From Bacteroidota bacterium (GTDB lineage Bacteria; Bacteroidota; Bacteroidia; Bacteroidales; WCHB1-69), in contig WQTS01000131.1 in assembly GCA_009786185.1 (NCBI GenBank), positions 1-51,067 on the forward strand: a stretch of DNA of 51,067 bases, read 5' to 3'. The translations under genes and the position numbers were made by a program. The stretch's first letter is position 1. Each line of letters opens with the position of its first letter. Below are positions 35,590 to 44,970 of the stretch, one piece after another. The notes beneath the pieces are model-generated. The model was not told the DNA's origin. It did not search any database and saw nothing but the letters and a program-made list of their open reading frames with translations.

Positions 35590-36006
35590 ATGAAAAAAAT
35601 TATTGTAATCGTAACATTAGCTCTTCTTAGCTTTACAGCAATGGCGCAACATTGTGGCTCTGCCGCCAAAGCAAAATGCAATGCAGATCCGAAACTTGAA
35701 GTAAAAGGCGCAGAAACTATTGTTATTCAAACCAATGCTTATTCTGCTAAGAGTAATGAAATATTTGAAGCCAATTTGCCTTTTAAAGTAAAAGGTATAA
35801 AAGAATTTAAGTTTGATGAAAAAACCTCCAAGATTGCCGTGGCTTACGATGCAAAGAGAACCAATCCTGATGCTATCCGTGCAGCCATTGCCAAATTGGG
35901 ATTCAATGCCGACCAAGTGAAAGGTGACGAAAAAGCACGCGCTAAACTTCCGGCAGAGTGCACAACTATGCCAAGGGGTTGCTCGAAACCTTGTGGGAAA
36001 CATTAA
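35590..36006 (+). CDS. Secreted HMA-like (heavy-metal-associated fold) protein with cysteine-rich tail
   Basis: 138 residues. Signal peptide ends TAMAQ. The central part reads as a ferredoxin-like HMA domain (LPFKVKGIKEFKFDEKTSK, then TNPDAIRAAIAKLGFNAD), but the usual metal-binding CxxC of the first loop is absent. Instead, cysteines lie outside the domain: HCGSAAKAKC after the signal peptide and ECTTMPRGCSKPCGKH at the C terminus. Likely a periplasmic metal-binding protein or a degenerate copper/mercury chaperone. It precedes pyrE by a repeat-filled gap. Confidence 0.7.
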   Translation: MKKIIVIVTLALLSFTAMAQHCGSAAKAKCNADPKLEVKGAETIVIQTNAYSAKSNEIFEANLPFKVKGIKEFKFDEKTSKIAVAYDAKRTNPDAIRAAIAKLGFNADQVKGDEKARAKLPAECTTMPRGCSKPCGKH

Positions 36007-36008
36007 TC

Positions 36009-36096
36009 GGTACGAGGTTTGAGGTACGAGGTGCAATCCCACCCCTCATACCTCATACCTCATACCTCATACCTCATACCTTATACCTTATACCTT
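36009..36096. repeat. 7-bp period repeat (GGTACGA/CCTCATA) directly before pyrE
   Basis: The left half has GGTACGA, GGTTTGA, GGTACGA units (36009-36034). The right half has tandem CCTCATA units grading to CCTTATA. The halves are roughly inverse complements and can fold back. The last unit mutates to CTTATGG and contains the pyrE start codon (ATG 36097). Confidence 0.8.
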
Positions 36097-36654
36097 ATGG
36101 TCATAGAACAACTAAAACAATCCGAAGCCTTGTTGGAAGGGCACTTTCTTCTTTCCTCAGGAAGACATAGTAATCGTTATTGTCAATGTGCCAAGCTATT
36201 ACAATATCCGCACAGAGCTGAAAAAGTATTGGCTGTGGTAGCTGAAAAGCTGAAAGATACTCCCATAGATATTGTAGTAGGACCTGCCATGGGCGGCATT
36301 ATTGTTGCCTACGAATTAGGGCGCCAATTAGGCGTTCCGGCAATATTTACAGAGCGTGAAGACGGAAAAATGACGTTGCGCCGCGGATTTGAAATTCATC
36401 CCAATCAACGCGTATTGGTTACCGAAGATGTGGTTACTACCGGAAAATCATCGTTAGAAACCATTGAAGTATTGAAGCAGCATGGCGCCGAAGTAGTTGG
36501 CATTGCATGTATTGCAAACCGCAGCACCGGCGATATCGGGTATCCTATTTTCGACGCAATTAAATTAGATATTCAAAGTTGGGAACCGGAAGACTGCCCG
36601 CTTTGCAAAGAAGGGATTCCTTGTGTGAAGCCGGGATCACGAACGATACGATAA
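36097..36654 (+). CDS. pyrE: Orotate phosphoribosyltransferase
   Basis: 185 residues; joins orotate and PRPP to make OMP in pyrimidine synthesis. Visible: [50 protein letters not shown] and the PRPP motif [13 protein letters not shown]. The start is ATG 36097; the frame is open upstream, but that part reads only through the CCTCATA repeat (peptide [12 protein letters not shown]) and is not plausible protein. C-terminal PLCKEG and CVKPGSR are usual for this subfamily. Confidence 0.95.
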   Translation: MVIEQLKQSEALLEGHFLLSSGRHSNRYCQCAKLLQYPHRAEKVLAVVAEKLKDTPIDIVVGPAMGGIIVAYELGRQLGVPAIFTEREDGKMTLRRGFEIHPNQRVLVTEDVVTTGKSSLETIEVLKQHGAEVVGIACIANRSTGDIGYPIFDAIKLDIQSWEPEDCPLCKEGIPCVKPGSRTIR

Positions 36655-36655
36655 C

Positions 36656-36713
36656 GGTATGCGGTGAGCGGTATGCGGTATGCGGATCTATTGCACACCG
36701 CATACCGCTTACC
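36656..36713. repeat. 7-bp period repeat (GGTATGC/GCATACC) between pyrE and obgE
   Basis: Units GGTATGC, GGTGAGC, GGTATGC, GGTATGC, a short loop, then inverted GCATACC, GCTTACC. It is a hairpin filling nearly the whole gap from the pyrE stop to the obgE start. The same unit makes up the 5' end of atpB (46091-46118). Confidence 0.8.
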
Positions 36714-36727
36714 ACAAAAAATGATGT

Positions 36728-37720
36728 ATGGCAAACGAAAACTTCATAGACTACGTAAAAATTTTCTTCCGCTCGGGCAAGGGCGGAGCAGGTTCGGCAC
36801 ACTTGCAACGCACGGCGCAAGACCCTAAAGCCGGTCCCGATGGCGGCGATGGCGGCAAAGGCGGTGACGTGATCTTGAAAGGCAACCGTAACTTGTGGAC
36901 GTTGCTGCATTTGCGTTATACCAAACATATTTTTGCAGAAGATGGCGGAAAAGGATCTGCCAACCAACGTTTTGGAAAAAATGGGAAAGATGCCGTTGTG
37001 GAAGTTCCGTTAGGTACTATAGTAAAAGATCCGGAAACCGGCGAGTTTCTTGGTGAAATCATGGAAAACGGGCAAGAGTTAGTGATATTAAAAGGTGGAA
37101 GAGGCGGTTTGGGCAATGTGCACTTTAAATCGGCAACCCACCAAACTCCGCGCTTTGCACAGCCCGGAGAAGAAGGCGTAGAGACATGGCTGGCATTAGA
37201 ACTTAAAGTTTTAGCCGATGTGGGGCTCGTAGGATTTCCCAATGCAGGAAAATCAACCTTAATTTCCGTACTTTCCAATGCCAAACCTAAAATTGCAGAT
37301 TATCCGTTCACCACGTTGCGCCCCAATTTGGGAATGGTAGCCTATCGCGACCATCAATCGTTCGTTATTGCAGATATTCCGGGCATTATTGAGGGCGCAT
37401 CGGAAGGAAAAGGCTTAGGACTTCGATTTTTACGCCATATTGAGCGCAATGCCTTGTTGCTCTTTATGATTCCATGCAATACGGAAAGCATCAAAAAAGA
37501 GTATAAAATATTGCTGAACGAACTAAAGGCTTATAATCCGGAATTGATGGATAAAAAAAGGTTGCTCGCCATTACTAAGTGTGATTTACTGACCGAAAAA
37601 GAACTAAAGGCGCTTCAAAAAAAAGTACCTGAAAATGTACCTATTTTATTCATCTCTTCTATAAGTTACCAAAATTTACAACATTTGAAGGATGAAATTT
37701 GGAAATTGTTGAACACTTAA
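36728..37720 (+). CDS. obgE: GTPase Obg/CgtA
   Basis: 330 residues. The glycine-rich Obg fold (1 to ~160; [24 protein letters not shown]) is followed by a G domain: G1 [12 protein letters not shown]3 [11 protein letters not shown]4 TKCDL, G5 ISSIS. Essential GTPase in 50S assembly and stress response. It lacks the extra C-terminal OCT domain, as is common outside Firmicutes. Start ATG 36728 gives the expected [16 protein letters not shown] beginning. Confidence 0.96.
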   Translation: MANENFIDYVKIFFRSGKGGAGSAHLQRTAQDPKAGPDGGDGGKGGDVILKGNRNLWTLLHLRYTKHIFAEDGGKGSANQRFGKNGKDAVVEVPLGTIVKDPETGEFLGEIMENGQELVILKGGRGGLGNVHFKSATHQTPRFAQPGEEGVETWLALELKVLADVGLVGFPNAGKSTLISVLSNAKPKIADYPFTTLRPNLGMVAYRDHQSFVIADIPGIIEGASEGKGLGLRFLRHIERNALLLFMIPCNTESIKKEYKILLNELKAYNPELMDKKRLLAITKCDLLTEKELKALQKKVPENVPILFISSISYQNLQHLKDEIWKLLNT

Positions 37721-37721
37721 G

Positions 37722-37749
37722 AATTCAAAACTCAAAATTCAAAATTGAT
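37722..37749. repeat. 7-bp period AATTCAA repeat after obgE
   Basis: Units AATTCAA, AACTCAA, AATTCAA, AATTGAT begin one base after the obgE stop. Same family as the secY-map spacer (4031-4098). Confidence 0.6.
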
Positions 37750-37814
37750 AATCAATACATTAAGAATTGTTTGAAAATAAAAACCCCGAATTAATTTTTG
37801 ATATAAAAAAAATG

Positions 37815-37822
37815 TATTTTTG
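37815..37822 (+). promoter_or_regulatory. -7 box TATTTTTG for rpmG
   Basis: Perfect TAnnTTTG match 46 bases upstream of the rpmG start, with TTTTTG at 37795-37800 as possible -33 element. Confidence 0.55.
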
Positions 37823-37867
37823 CGCCCTCAATTGACAAGGACAATCAACGCTTAAAAGAGAAGCACA

Positions 37868-38056
37868 ATGGCAAAGAAAAACAAGGAAGCACGGCAACAA
37901 ATTATTTTAGAATGCACTGAGCAAAAAGCCAGTGGCGTGCCTGGAATGTCGAGATACATTTCTACCAAAAACAGAAAAAATACCACTGAGAGATTGGAAT
38001 TAAAAAAATACAATCCTTATTTAAAGAAAGTAACGGTTCATAAAGAAATTAAATAG
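37868..38056 (+). CDS. rpmG: 50S ribosomal protein L33
   Basis: 62 residues: [39 protein letters not shown] and ending VHKEIK, typical L33. Only one cysteine, so the zinc-free form. In Bacteroidota it normally stands in rpmB-rpmG-DUF4295-ftsY; here rpmB is replaced upstream by obgE and ftsY does not follow. Confidence 0.95.
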   Translation: MAKKNKEARQQIILECTEQKASGVPGMSRYISTKNRKNTTERLELKKYNPYLKKVTVHKEIK

Positions 38057-38064
38057 TTTGAGAT

Positions 38065-38220
38065 ATGGCAAAGAAGACAGTTGCAACATTAAAGAGAGCC
38101 GGCGGGGTAACTTATACTCGCGTGGTTAAAATGGAACGCTCTCCGAAAACCGGAGCTTACACGTTCAAAGATGCGGTTATGGAAACCGACAATGTAAAAG
38201 ACTTTTTAGCTAAAAAGTAA
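38065..38220 (+). CDS. DUF4295 small protein downstream of L33
   Basis: 51 residues, MAKKTVATLKRAGGVTY to DNVKDFLAKK. This is the Bacteroidota-specific DUF4295 family, almost always next to rpmG and presumed ribosome-associated; the role is not known. Eight bases after rpmG. Too short for many gene finders. Confidence 0.9.
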   Translation: MAKKTVATLKRAGGVTYTRVVKMERSPKTGAYTFKDAVMETDNVKDFLAKK

Positions 38221-38242
38221 TATTTGTTTTCATGGTTGTGGG

Positions 38243-38281
38243 AAACCGGGGTGATTCAGTTTGCCTCGGTTTTCTCTTTTT
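38243..38281 (+). terminator. Rho-independent terminator after rpmG-DUF4295
   Basis: A stem of AAACCGGGG (38243-38251) with CCTCGGTTT (38264-38272), nine pairs including one G-T, a 12-base loop, then TCTCTTTTT. It ends the plus-strand transcript just before convergent recG. Confidence 0.75.
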
Positions 38282-38296
38282 ATGCTCCGGGCAGTG

Positions 38297-40405
38297 CTAC
38301 GAAATATTCCCAAAAAACTCAAACCTCCTCATAACCTCTCGCAAATACCTACCCATAGTTTGATTTTTCGACAACTGCAAATCCGAATCTTCTTCCAGAA
38401 TCTCTTTTGCTAAATTTCGGGTGAAAACCACCAATTTTTCATCTTTCGCCAAATCCGCCAGCTTAAAATCCAAATCGCCGCTTTGGCGGGTACCTTGTAA
38501 ATCGCCGGGACCGCGTAACCGCAGGTCGATATTGGCAATCTCAAAACCATCGTTCGTTTCCGTCATCGCTTTGAGGCGCTGCTTGCTTTCGGTAGAGAGT
38601 TCGTGCTTCGTCATCAACAGACAGTACGATTGTTCGGCGCCACGCCCCACACGCCCGCGCAGCTGGTGCAACTGCGATAAACCGAAGCGTTCGGCGTTCT
38701 CAATTACCATCACTGAGGCGTTAGGCACGTCAATGCCCACCTCTATTACGGTGGTAGAGAGCAAAATATTAAGCTCGCCTTTTACAAAACGAGTCATTAC
38801 AAAATCTTTCTCACTCGATTTCATTTTGCCGTGCACAATGCCGATTTGATATTGCGGAATGGGAAAACAATCTGCCATGAGATCATAACCCGCCATCAAA
38901 TCAAACAAATCCATCTTTTCCGATTCTTTAATAAGCGGGTACACTACAAACACTTGACGACCGGCGGCAATCTCCTTTTGCAGAAAACCAAACATACCCA
39001 ACCGGTTTTTTTCATATAAATGCCGGGTAATAATCGGCTTTCTTCCTTTAGGCAGCTCATCAATGATCGAAACATCCAAATCGCCGTACAGCGTCATAGC
39101 TAACGTACGCGGAATGGGCGTGGCAGTCATCACCAAAATATGCGGCGGAATATCGTTCTTTTTCCACATTTTGGCGCGCTGTTCTACGCCAAAACGGTGC
39201 TGTTCATCAATAATAACCAATCCTAAATTATTAAAAATCACGTTGTTTTCTAACAAAGCATGTGTGCCGATTAAAATGTCAATCTCGCTGTTTTGTAACG
39301 CTTCAAACAAAACTTTCCGTTCGGCAGTTTTTGTAGATCCGGTCAAAAAACCTACCTTTACAGGCATATCTTTCAATAGATTCGTAATAGATTCGAAATG
39401 CTGTGTGGCAAGAATTTCGGTAGGCGCCATCAAACACGATTGGTAGCCGTTGTCTTTGGCAATGAGCATTACCAACAGTGCGGTAATGGTTTTGCCGCTT
39501 CCCACATCGCCTTGCAAAAGGCGGTTCATCTGCTTACCGCTCCCTACATCGGCACGGATTTCTTTTATCACTCTTTTTTGCGCATTGGTTAATTCAAAAG
39601 GCAAATAATTTTTGTAATAGGTGTTTAAAGTGTCGCCCACAATAGGAAAAAGATGTCCGGGATTTTTCTGCGTATGAATCAGTTTTTGAGTTAACATCCG
39701 TAATTGCACAAAGAAAAGTTCGTCAAACTTTAATCGCAACAATGCTTGAGAAAGCAAACCCTGAGTAGCCGGATAGTGCACGTTAACCAACGCCTCTCTT
39801 AACGATAATAATTTGTATTTCTGAATAATATCGTTAGACAAACGTTCGGTAATCACATCTTGAATTTGATTTAACAGCGTAATCACCAATTTTGAAATAT
39901 TGCGCGAATCCAAACCCGACTTCTTAGCTTTATCCGAAGTATTATACAACGGCTGAAATGCCATAGACACGCCGCTGCTCATTTGTCTTTCAGGATCCAA
40001 CATTTCCGGATGAGTCATATTCCAGCGGCGATTATACAGCGTAGGTTTTCCAAAAACAATAAACTCTCGCCTTTCGGAAAGCAAATCCTCTACCCATTTT
40101 AATGAGTTGAACCACACAAGTTCAATTGTTCCGGTGCCATCGGTAAATTGTGCTACCAAACGCTTGGCATGGCGCTCTCCCACAACTTCATACGACGTTA
40201 TTTTTCCTTTAAACTGCATGTACGCGCTTTCTGGCTCAAGCGAACAAATGGTATGAATTTGCGTTTTATCCACATGCCGGTACGGATAATAGTACAAAAG
40301 GTCGTGAAACGTAAAAATTTGGAACTCTTTTTTAAAGACTTCCGCCTTTTTGGGTCCCACCCCTTTCAAATATTCAATCGGCGTGTCAAGGAGGTTAACT
40401 TGCAT
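38297..40405 (-). CDS. recG: ATP-dependent DNA helicase RecG
   Basis: 702 residues; remodels stalled replication forks and branched DNA. N-terminal wedge/OB domain (KGVGPKKAEVFKKEF, LVWFN), then helicase domain 1 with Walker A QGDVGSGKT and DEQHRFGVEQR, motif III TATPIPRTLAMT, and domain 2 with VIEVGIDVPNA and QLRGRVGRG. Full length. It follows the lipoprotein gene at 40420 by 14 bases and is last of a long minus-strand run. Confidence 0.96.
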   Translation of the reverse strand: MQVNLLDTPIEYLKGVGPKKAEVFKKEFQIFTFHDLLYYYPYRHVDKTQIHTICSLEPESAYMQFKGKITSYEVVGERHAKRLVAQFTDGTGTIELVWFNSLKWVEDLLSERREFIVFGKPTLYNRRWNMTHPEMLDPERQMSSGVSMAFQPLYNTSDKAKKSGLDSRNISKLVITLLNQIQDVITERLSNDIIQKYKLLSLREALVNVHYPATQGLLSQALLRLKFDELFFVQLRMLTQKLIHTQKNPGHLFPIVGDTLNTYYKNYLPFELTNAQKRVIKEIRADVGSGKQMNRLLQGDVGSGKTITALLVMLIAKDNGYQSCLMAPTEILATQHFESITNLLKDMPVKVGFLTGSTKTAERKVLFEALQNSEIDILIGTHALLENNVIFNNLGLVIIDEQHRFGVEQRAKMWKKNDIPPHILVMTATPIPRTLAMTLYGDLDVSIIDELPKGRKPIITRHLYEKNRLGMFGFLQKEIAAGRQVFVVYPLIKESEKMDLFDLMAGYDLMADCFPIPQYQIGIVHGKMKSSEKDFVMTRFVKGELNILLSTTVIEVGIDVPNASVMVIENAERFGLSQLHQLRGRVGRGAEQSYCLLMTKHELSTESKQRLKAMTETNDGFEIANIDLRLRGPGDLQGTRQSGDLDFKLADLAKDEKLVVFTRNLAKEILEEDSDLQLSKNQTMGRYLREVMRRFEFFGNIS

Positions 40406-40419
40406 TTTTATCTAAAATC

Positions 40420-41259
40420 TTAAAACAAGATCGGATAGCGAATCGCTCTTTTCTCCAGCAATGCTTTTTGCACCAACGAATCTTTATAATCAATAAAAAA
40501 CTCAGCGCGCTTCTGCTGCTGCAACAACGATTGTGCAAAGTTCCGTTCTTCAAGCGTGTTTTTGGGTTGTAATTGTCGTTTTCTATCCAAGATTAAAACC
40601 AAATAACGGTACCCATCTTGCACAATTTCAAATTTTTCTTTAGTATCCGTGTAGGAAAAAGAAAGCGGCAATTCGTTTTCTATAAAATCCACAAAAACCC
40701 AATGTTCACTATCTAAGTAATATTCAATCGTATCGGCGCAAAGTGTTTCTAATTGTTTTATGGCAGCTACTCTATCGGTTGCTTCAAAAAGCAATTCTTT
40801 TGCTTTTTTGTAAATCTTAGATGGATTCGATAGTTTTATGTAGTTCAATCTCATCATGTCTCTGTACTCAGGCGCTTCGTTGGTTTTCGTTTCTTTAAGG
40901 AAATCGGCAAGTTCTTGCCTTGACACTGCAAATCGTGCAGAGTCGTTGCTTATTTTTTGCAAATAAGCATTAATGAGTAGTTGCTCTTTATATTGCGCTA
41001 TTTGAGAGGAAAAATCTTGTTCTTTTTGGGTCAATTCCTGCTTTGCTTGCGCCAGTAAAGTTTGGCGCAATATCCACGCATCCACATATTGCTCCATAAA
41101 AAGCAAAGAATCTTCTTTTGAGGTAAAATAAGGAACTTTTTCCATTACCTCCGATAAATACAATTTATGATGAAATGCATTCGCAACAATCTGATTGTCA
41201 GATTTATTACAGCCTGAAATAATTAAAATAAATACAAGAAAGGAGAGAAAATTTCTCAC
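40420..41259 (-). CDS. SurA-like periplasmic chaperone lipoprotein without PPIase domain
   Basis: 279 residues starting at GTG, whose GTGA overlaps the stop of the upstream gene. Lipobox SGC (Cys17). The N-terminal half is helical and SurA/PrsA-like (YLSEVMEKVP, SLLFMEQYVDAWILRQ, ELTQKEQDFSSQI). I cannot find a clear PpiC domain in the rest. It is translationally coupled to a two-PpiC-domain protein, so probably helps outer-membrane protein folding with it. Confidence 0.7.
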   Translation of the reverse strand: MRNFLSFLVFILIISGCNKSDNQIVANAFHHKLYLSEVMEKVPYFTSKEDSLLFMEQYVDAWILRQTLLAQAKQELTQKEQDFSSQIAQYKEQLLINAYLQKISNDSARFAVSRQELADFLKETKTNEAPEYRDMMRLNYIKLSNPSKIYKKAKELLFEATDRVAAIKQLETLCADTIEYYLDSEHWVFVDFIENELPLSFSYTDTKEKFEIVQDGYRYLVLILDRKRQLQPKNTLEERNFAQSLLQQQKRAEFFIDYKDSLVQKALLEKRAIRYPILF

Positions 41260-42992
41260 TTGTTTTTCAATATAGATTTGAATAATTCTTCATTAATCCA
41301 CACCGGATGCCTTTTTCTCAACTCCATTAACCATTCGGTTTCCAATTCATTTTGATATTCGGTGAGTACAGCCGATCTAATTTCAGTAAGCCGTTTCGGA
41401 TTTCCTTCCGGATCTAAATAGTTAACTTTAATTTTTTCATAAAATGCCTCAAATGCAGCGCTATCTTTCAGAGATTCGTTCCAAACTTTTTCATTATTCA
41501 TTTCAAACAATATCATCCCATGATGATATTCAGTGATAAGCTCTTTATATTCAGGATATTTTACCTCTAAAATATCAAGTTCATATTTCAATATAAACTC
41601 CCTAATAAAGTCTTCATACTGAATATCTAAGAACATTTTGGCTTGTTTATTGAGATCCATGCCTTGGAAACGATCTAAGTATTGTATAAAATCTTGTATC
41701 GTAATAGTTTGGTTTGCAAAGATAGCCATTGGTTTTAGTTTGTCAATCCCTGAAAGCGTCAATAAATCTGCTGCAGGCGGCATGGTATTTTCCTTGTTTA
41801 ATTTTTTTAATAAAAAGTTGAATGCTGCATTTTTACCTTTATCGGAAAAATGGTATTCTTTTTTCAATTTTTCTATTAATGACTCAACGCTTTTGGTAGA
41901 GCGTGAATCTCTTTGAATTCTCGTAATCATGCTAAATCGCATCTCCTCATCTTTTAGTTCCGGTACGGTTATCTCATTGAGTTTAATAATGTGCCAGCCT
42001 ATTACTGAGGGAAAAGGCGCGGAAATTTGATCTTTTTCAAGAGAAATAGCTTGTTTTACATAATCTCCCGGACGGCGGTTTGGGAAAAACGGCTCAATTC
42101 TACCCTCATTTACCTTCGACATCGGATCTTCGGTATATTTTTCGGCAAGTGTAGCAAAATCCTCTCCGTTTTTAAACGCTTCTTCAATAAGCGTTAATTT
42201 TTCTTGCACAGCCGGGCTCATGCGTCCGAAGCGCGCAGCAGTATCCAATAATAAGATTTGTGAAATGTTGATTCTTGAAACCATAGGATGTCTATCTTGC
42301 ACCCAAATAAGATGATAGCCAAATTGCGAACGCACCGGCATGGAGTAGCCACCCACCGGCGTATTGTAAGCGGCGGTTTCAAAAGGATAAATTAAATCAA
42401 AAACAGTAAAATACCCTAAATCTCCCTTATTTCCGTGTTGGATTCTGCCGTTGTGCCCCACTTCATCGCGTGCAGAGGGATCTTCGGAAAACTGAATGGC
42501 TGCCTCAGAGAAAGTAATGGCTCCGGAGGTAATTTTTCTTCTAATCTCAAGCACTTTGTTGTAGGCAATTAAAGTATCTTTCGGCAAAGCATCCGGCGGA
42601 AGCATAATTAAAATGTGCGAGGCGCGAACCATTTGTTTGCTCCTTACAAGCGCCTCATTAATAAGCCGTTCCGACACTTCTTTATCCACTAAATACTGTT
42701 GTGCGGATTGAGCTCTGTAAGATGCCAATTCATTCTGAAAAATAAATGATGTATCTATTTGAGAATCAATCCCGTCTTTCACTTTTAATTTGAAATTAAT
42801 AAACAGATCCAAGTAGTCTCTTAATTCATTTTCCGTAGCTTTGGTTAAAGAATTATTTTTGTTAAATGTGTTAATAAACTCGGTAACCGTAACGGCATCT
42901 TCTCCCACAGTAAACAGAACAGCATTCCTATCCTGTGCACAAACTACAAACAAAAACGCTGCAAAACAAATAGATAAAATAGATTTTCTCAT
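41256..42992 (-). CDS. Peptidylprolyl isomerase, two PpiC domains (SurA-like)
   Basis: 578 residues with a signal peptide (FLFVVCAQ). The first parvulin domain starts near residue 118 (VRASHILIMLPP, GDLGYFTVFDLIYPFE, SQFGYHLIWVQDR); a second follows directly (INISQILLLDT, FATLAEKYTEDP, IGWHIIKLNE). A long helical C-terminal region has no named domain. Periplasmic chaperone/isomerase for outer-membrane proteins. It has its own promoter box at 43028-43035 although the ctpA gene lies only 57 bases upstream. Confidence 0.9.
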   Translation of the reverse strand: MRKSILSICFAAFLFVVCAQDRNAVLFTVGEDAVTVTEFINTFNKNNSLTKATENELRDYLDLFINFKLKVKDGIDSQIDTSFIFQNELASYRAQSAQQYLVDKEVSERLINEALVRSKQMVRASHILIMLPPDALPKDTLIAYNKVLEIRRKITSGAITFSEAAIQFSEDPSARDEVGHNGRIQHGNKGDLGYFTVFDLIYPFETAAYNTPVGGYSMPVRSQFGYHLIWVQDRHPMVSRINISQILLLDTAARFGRMSPAVQEKLTLIEEAFKNGEDFATLAEKYTEDPMSKVNEGRIEPFFPNRRPGDYVKQAISLEKDQISAPFPSVIGWHIIKLNEITVPELKDEEMRFSMITRIQRDSRSTKSVESLIEKLKKEYHFSDKGKNAAFNFLLKKLNKENTMPPAADLLTLSGIDKLKPMAIFANQTITIQDFIQYLDRFQGMDLNKQAKMFLDIQYEDFIREFILKYELDILEVKYPEYKELITEYHHGMILFEMNNEKVWNESLKDSAAFEAFYEKIKVNYLDPEGNPKRLTEIRSAVLTEYQNELETEWLMELRKRHPVWINEELFKSILKNK

Positions 42993-43027
42993 AATATAAA
43001 CTTTTTAAGATTTACAAAAAACGGGTG

Positions 43028-43035
43028 CAAATTTA
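43028..43035 (-). promoter_or_regulatory. -7 box TAAATTTG for the PpiC-recG gene run
   Basis: Perfect TAnnTTTG match in the ctpA-PpiC gap, 36 bases upstream of ATG 42992. Confidence 0.55.
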
Positions 43036-43049
43036 TATAAATCTTCCAA

Positions 43050-44642
43050 TTATTGCGTTTTCAATGCTTGTTTAATCACCTCGTCCATCGAATTTATAAT
43101 CGGATAAAATGCATCATCTTGATATAAATTTCTACCAATAAGCGCTTTGAGCCATGTGCCAAGTGCCTTGCTTTCGGCTGCATTTAATGATGGAACAGCA
43201 TTTCCGCTCTTTTGTGCATAAAACCTTAAATATTCTTGCAAAACGGCGCCCGATACATTCATCCTCTTAATAAAAATCTCTGCGGAAGGATAATTCTTTG
43301 TAAGTATCACTTTATTTTGATTGGCATAATTAAAGGCAAACTGGATAAGCGCCGCATGGTTAAGCGCTTGATAATAGGCATTTGAGTGAATCCTCTTTTC
43401 GTGAGGCACAATAATATCGGGTGTGATACCGCCGCCGCCATACACAATGCGCCCCGATCTCGTTCGATACTCTACTAAGGGAATGGTGTCGGTTTTAACG
43501 GATAACGAATCTTTCTCTCTCTCCTCTTCTTCTATGCGCTTTAATAGATCTTCGTAATAGGAGATCGTTCCGCTTTTATAATTTCTTTGAATGGAACGCC
43601 CGCTTGGCGTATAGTAACGCGAAACAGTTAAGCGTACCTGCGAGCCGTCGGCAAAATCGAAAGGACGTTGCACCAAGCCTTTGCCAAAAGAACGCCTTCC
43701 GATAATGGTTCCGCGATCGTTGTCTTGCACGGCGCCTGCTAAAATTTCGCTTGCAGAGGCGCTAAATTCATCTATCAAAACGATAAGTTCACCCTCTTTA
43801 AAAAGTCCTTTATCGGTAGCATAAAACCTTTCCTGTTTGGCATGTAAACCTTTTATCGAAAGAATAAGATCGCCTTGAAATAAAAAGTGATCGGTAATTC
43901 TCAATGCCGCATCTAAGTAACCGCCTGCGTTACCGCGCAAATCTAAAATAAGTTTCTGCATACCTTTAGATAACAGTGCATTAAGTGCTTCTTCAAACTC
44001 TTCTTTAGTATGAGCGCCAAATTGGTCAATTTTAATGTATCCGGTGCGGTCATCAATCATGTATGTGGAAGTAACCGAATGTGTAGGAATAACATTGCGA
44101 ACAATGTCAAAATCCAGCACCCCGTTCACGCCGGGACGCAGAATTCCGATTTTTACATGTGTTCCTTTTTTTCCTCTCAATTCTTTAAACACCTGTTCAT
44201 TGGTAATTCCAACGGCAGCTACCGGTTCATCATTTACCTGAACAATGCGGTCACCGGCTCTGATACCGGCTTTTTCGGATGGACCGCCCGCAATTGCCGC
44301 CACTACCATAATCGTATCGTTCATAATATTGAATTGCACGCCAATGCCTTCAAAAGCGCCCTCCAAGGCTTCGGTTTGCGCCTTGTTCTCCTCCGCATTA
44401 GAGTACGTAGAATGCGGATCTAAATGCTCTAACATTCCTCGAATTGCATTTTCCGTGAGCTGCTCATGATTCACGCTATCCACATAATAGTGGTCAATGT
44501 AGTAGATTAAATCACGCAATTTGTCGTACGTATTAGGCGTTGCACGTTGCTTTTTAACCAAATAAAAAGCTACCGACATTCCAAGGAGGAATATCAAAAC
44601 GGTATATAATATCTTGCTAAATGAAAACGAAGATTTGCTCAT
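43050..44642 (-). CDS. ctpA: Carboxy-terminal processing protease (S41)
   Basis: 530 residues from ATG 44642 (an in-frame TTG nine bases upstream lies inside atpE). One N-terminal membrane anchor; PDZ domain around residues 90-170 (GIGVQFNIMNDTIMVV, AGIRAGDRIVQVN); S41 protease domain with the RGNAGGYLDAAL motif, catalytic Ser in FSASASEILAG and Lys in RRSFGKGLVQ. Cleaves periplasmic proteins near their C termini. Only one base separates it from the atpE stop, so it is probably co-transcribed with atpB-atpE, an unusual arrangement. Confidence 0.93.
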   Translation of the reverse strand: MSKSSFSFSKILYTVLIFLLGMSVAFYLVKKQRATPNTYDKLRDLIYYIDHYYVDSVNHEQLTENAIRGMLEHLDPHSTYSNAEENKAQTEALEGAFEGIGVQFNIMNDTIMVVAAIAGGPSEKAGIRAGDRIVQVNDEPVAAVGITNEQVFKELRGKKGTHVKIGILRPGVNGVLDFDIVRNVIPTHSVTSTYMIDDRTGYIKIDQFGAHTKEEFEEALNALLSKGMQKLILDLRGNAGGYLDAALRITDHFLFQGDLILSIKGLHAKQERFYATDKGLFKEGELIVLIDEFSASASEILAGAVQDNDRGTIIGRRSFGKGLVQRPFDFADGSQVRLTVSRYYTPSGRSIQRNYKSGTISYYEDLLKRIEEEEREKDSLSVKTDTIPLVEYRTRSGRIVYGGGGITPDIIVPHEKRIHSNAYYQALNHAALIQFAFNYANQNKVILTKNYPSAEIFIKRMNVSGAVLQEYLRFYAQKSGNAVPSLNAAESKALGTWLKALIGRNLYQDDAFYPIINSMDEVIKQALKTQ

Positions 44643-44643
44643 T

Positions 44644-44904
44644 TTATCCAATCGCCACTAGCATACACACTACGATTCCAAAAAGGGCAACTCCTTCCAC
44701 GAAGGCAGCGGTAAGCAGCATAAAGGTTCGAATGTCGCCGGAGGCTTCAGGTTGACGTGCAACGGCTTCCATTGCGCCTTTACCAATTTGCCCGATCCCG
44801 ATTCCTGCACCCACGGCAGCGATTCCTGCACCAATTCCTGCGCCCATTTTTCCGATTGCGGCGCCGGCGTCTGTAGCGACTTGTAGTAGAGTCATTGTTG
44901 TCAT
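44644..44904 (-). CDS. atpE: ATP synthase F0 subunit c
   Basis: 86 residues, two membrane helices with the glycine-rich first helix (GAGIGAGIAAVGAGIGIGQIG) and polar loop ARQPEASGD. The ion-carrying Glu is in AFVEGVALFG; no Ser/Thr follows it, so proton rather than sodium coupling is likely. atpB is upstream as usual, but atpF, atpH and atpA do not follow. Confidence 0.95.
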   Translation of the reverse strand: MTTMTLLQVATDAGAAIGKMGAGIGAGIAAVGAGIGIGQIGKGAMEAVARQPEASGDIRTFMLLTAAFVEGVALFGIVVCMLVAIG

Positions 44905-44970
44905 AATTTATTTGAAATTTAATGATTAATTGTAAATAGGGTTATATAATAAAGTTTTGTTCATCATATT

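Noticed and set aside
36019..36096. N-terminal extension of pyrE
   Set aside because: It is a translation of the 7-bp repeat (SYLIPHT units) and the family start is at ATG 36097.
36009..36713. CRISPR-like array near pyrE/obgE
   Set aside because: Units are 7 bases, contiguous and without spacers; there are no cas genes.
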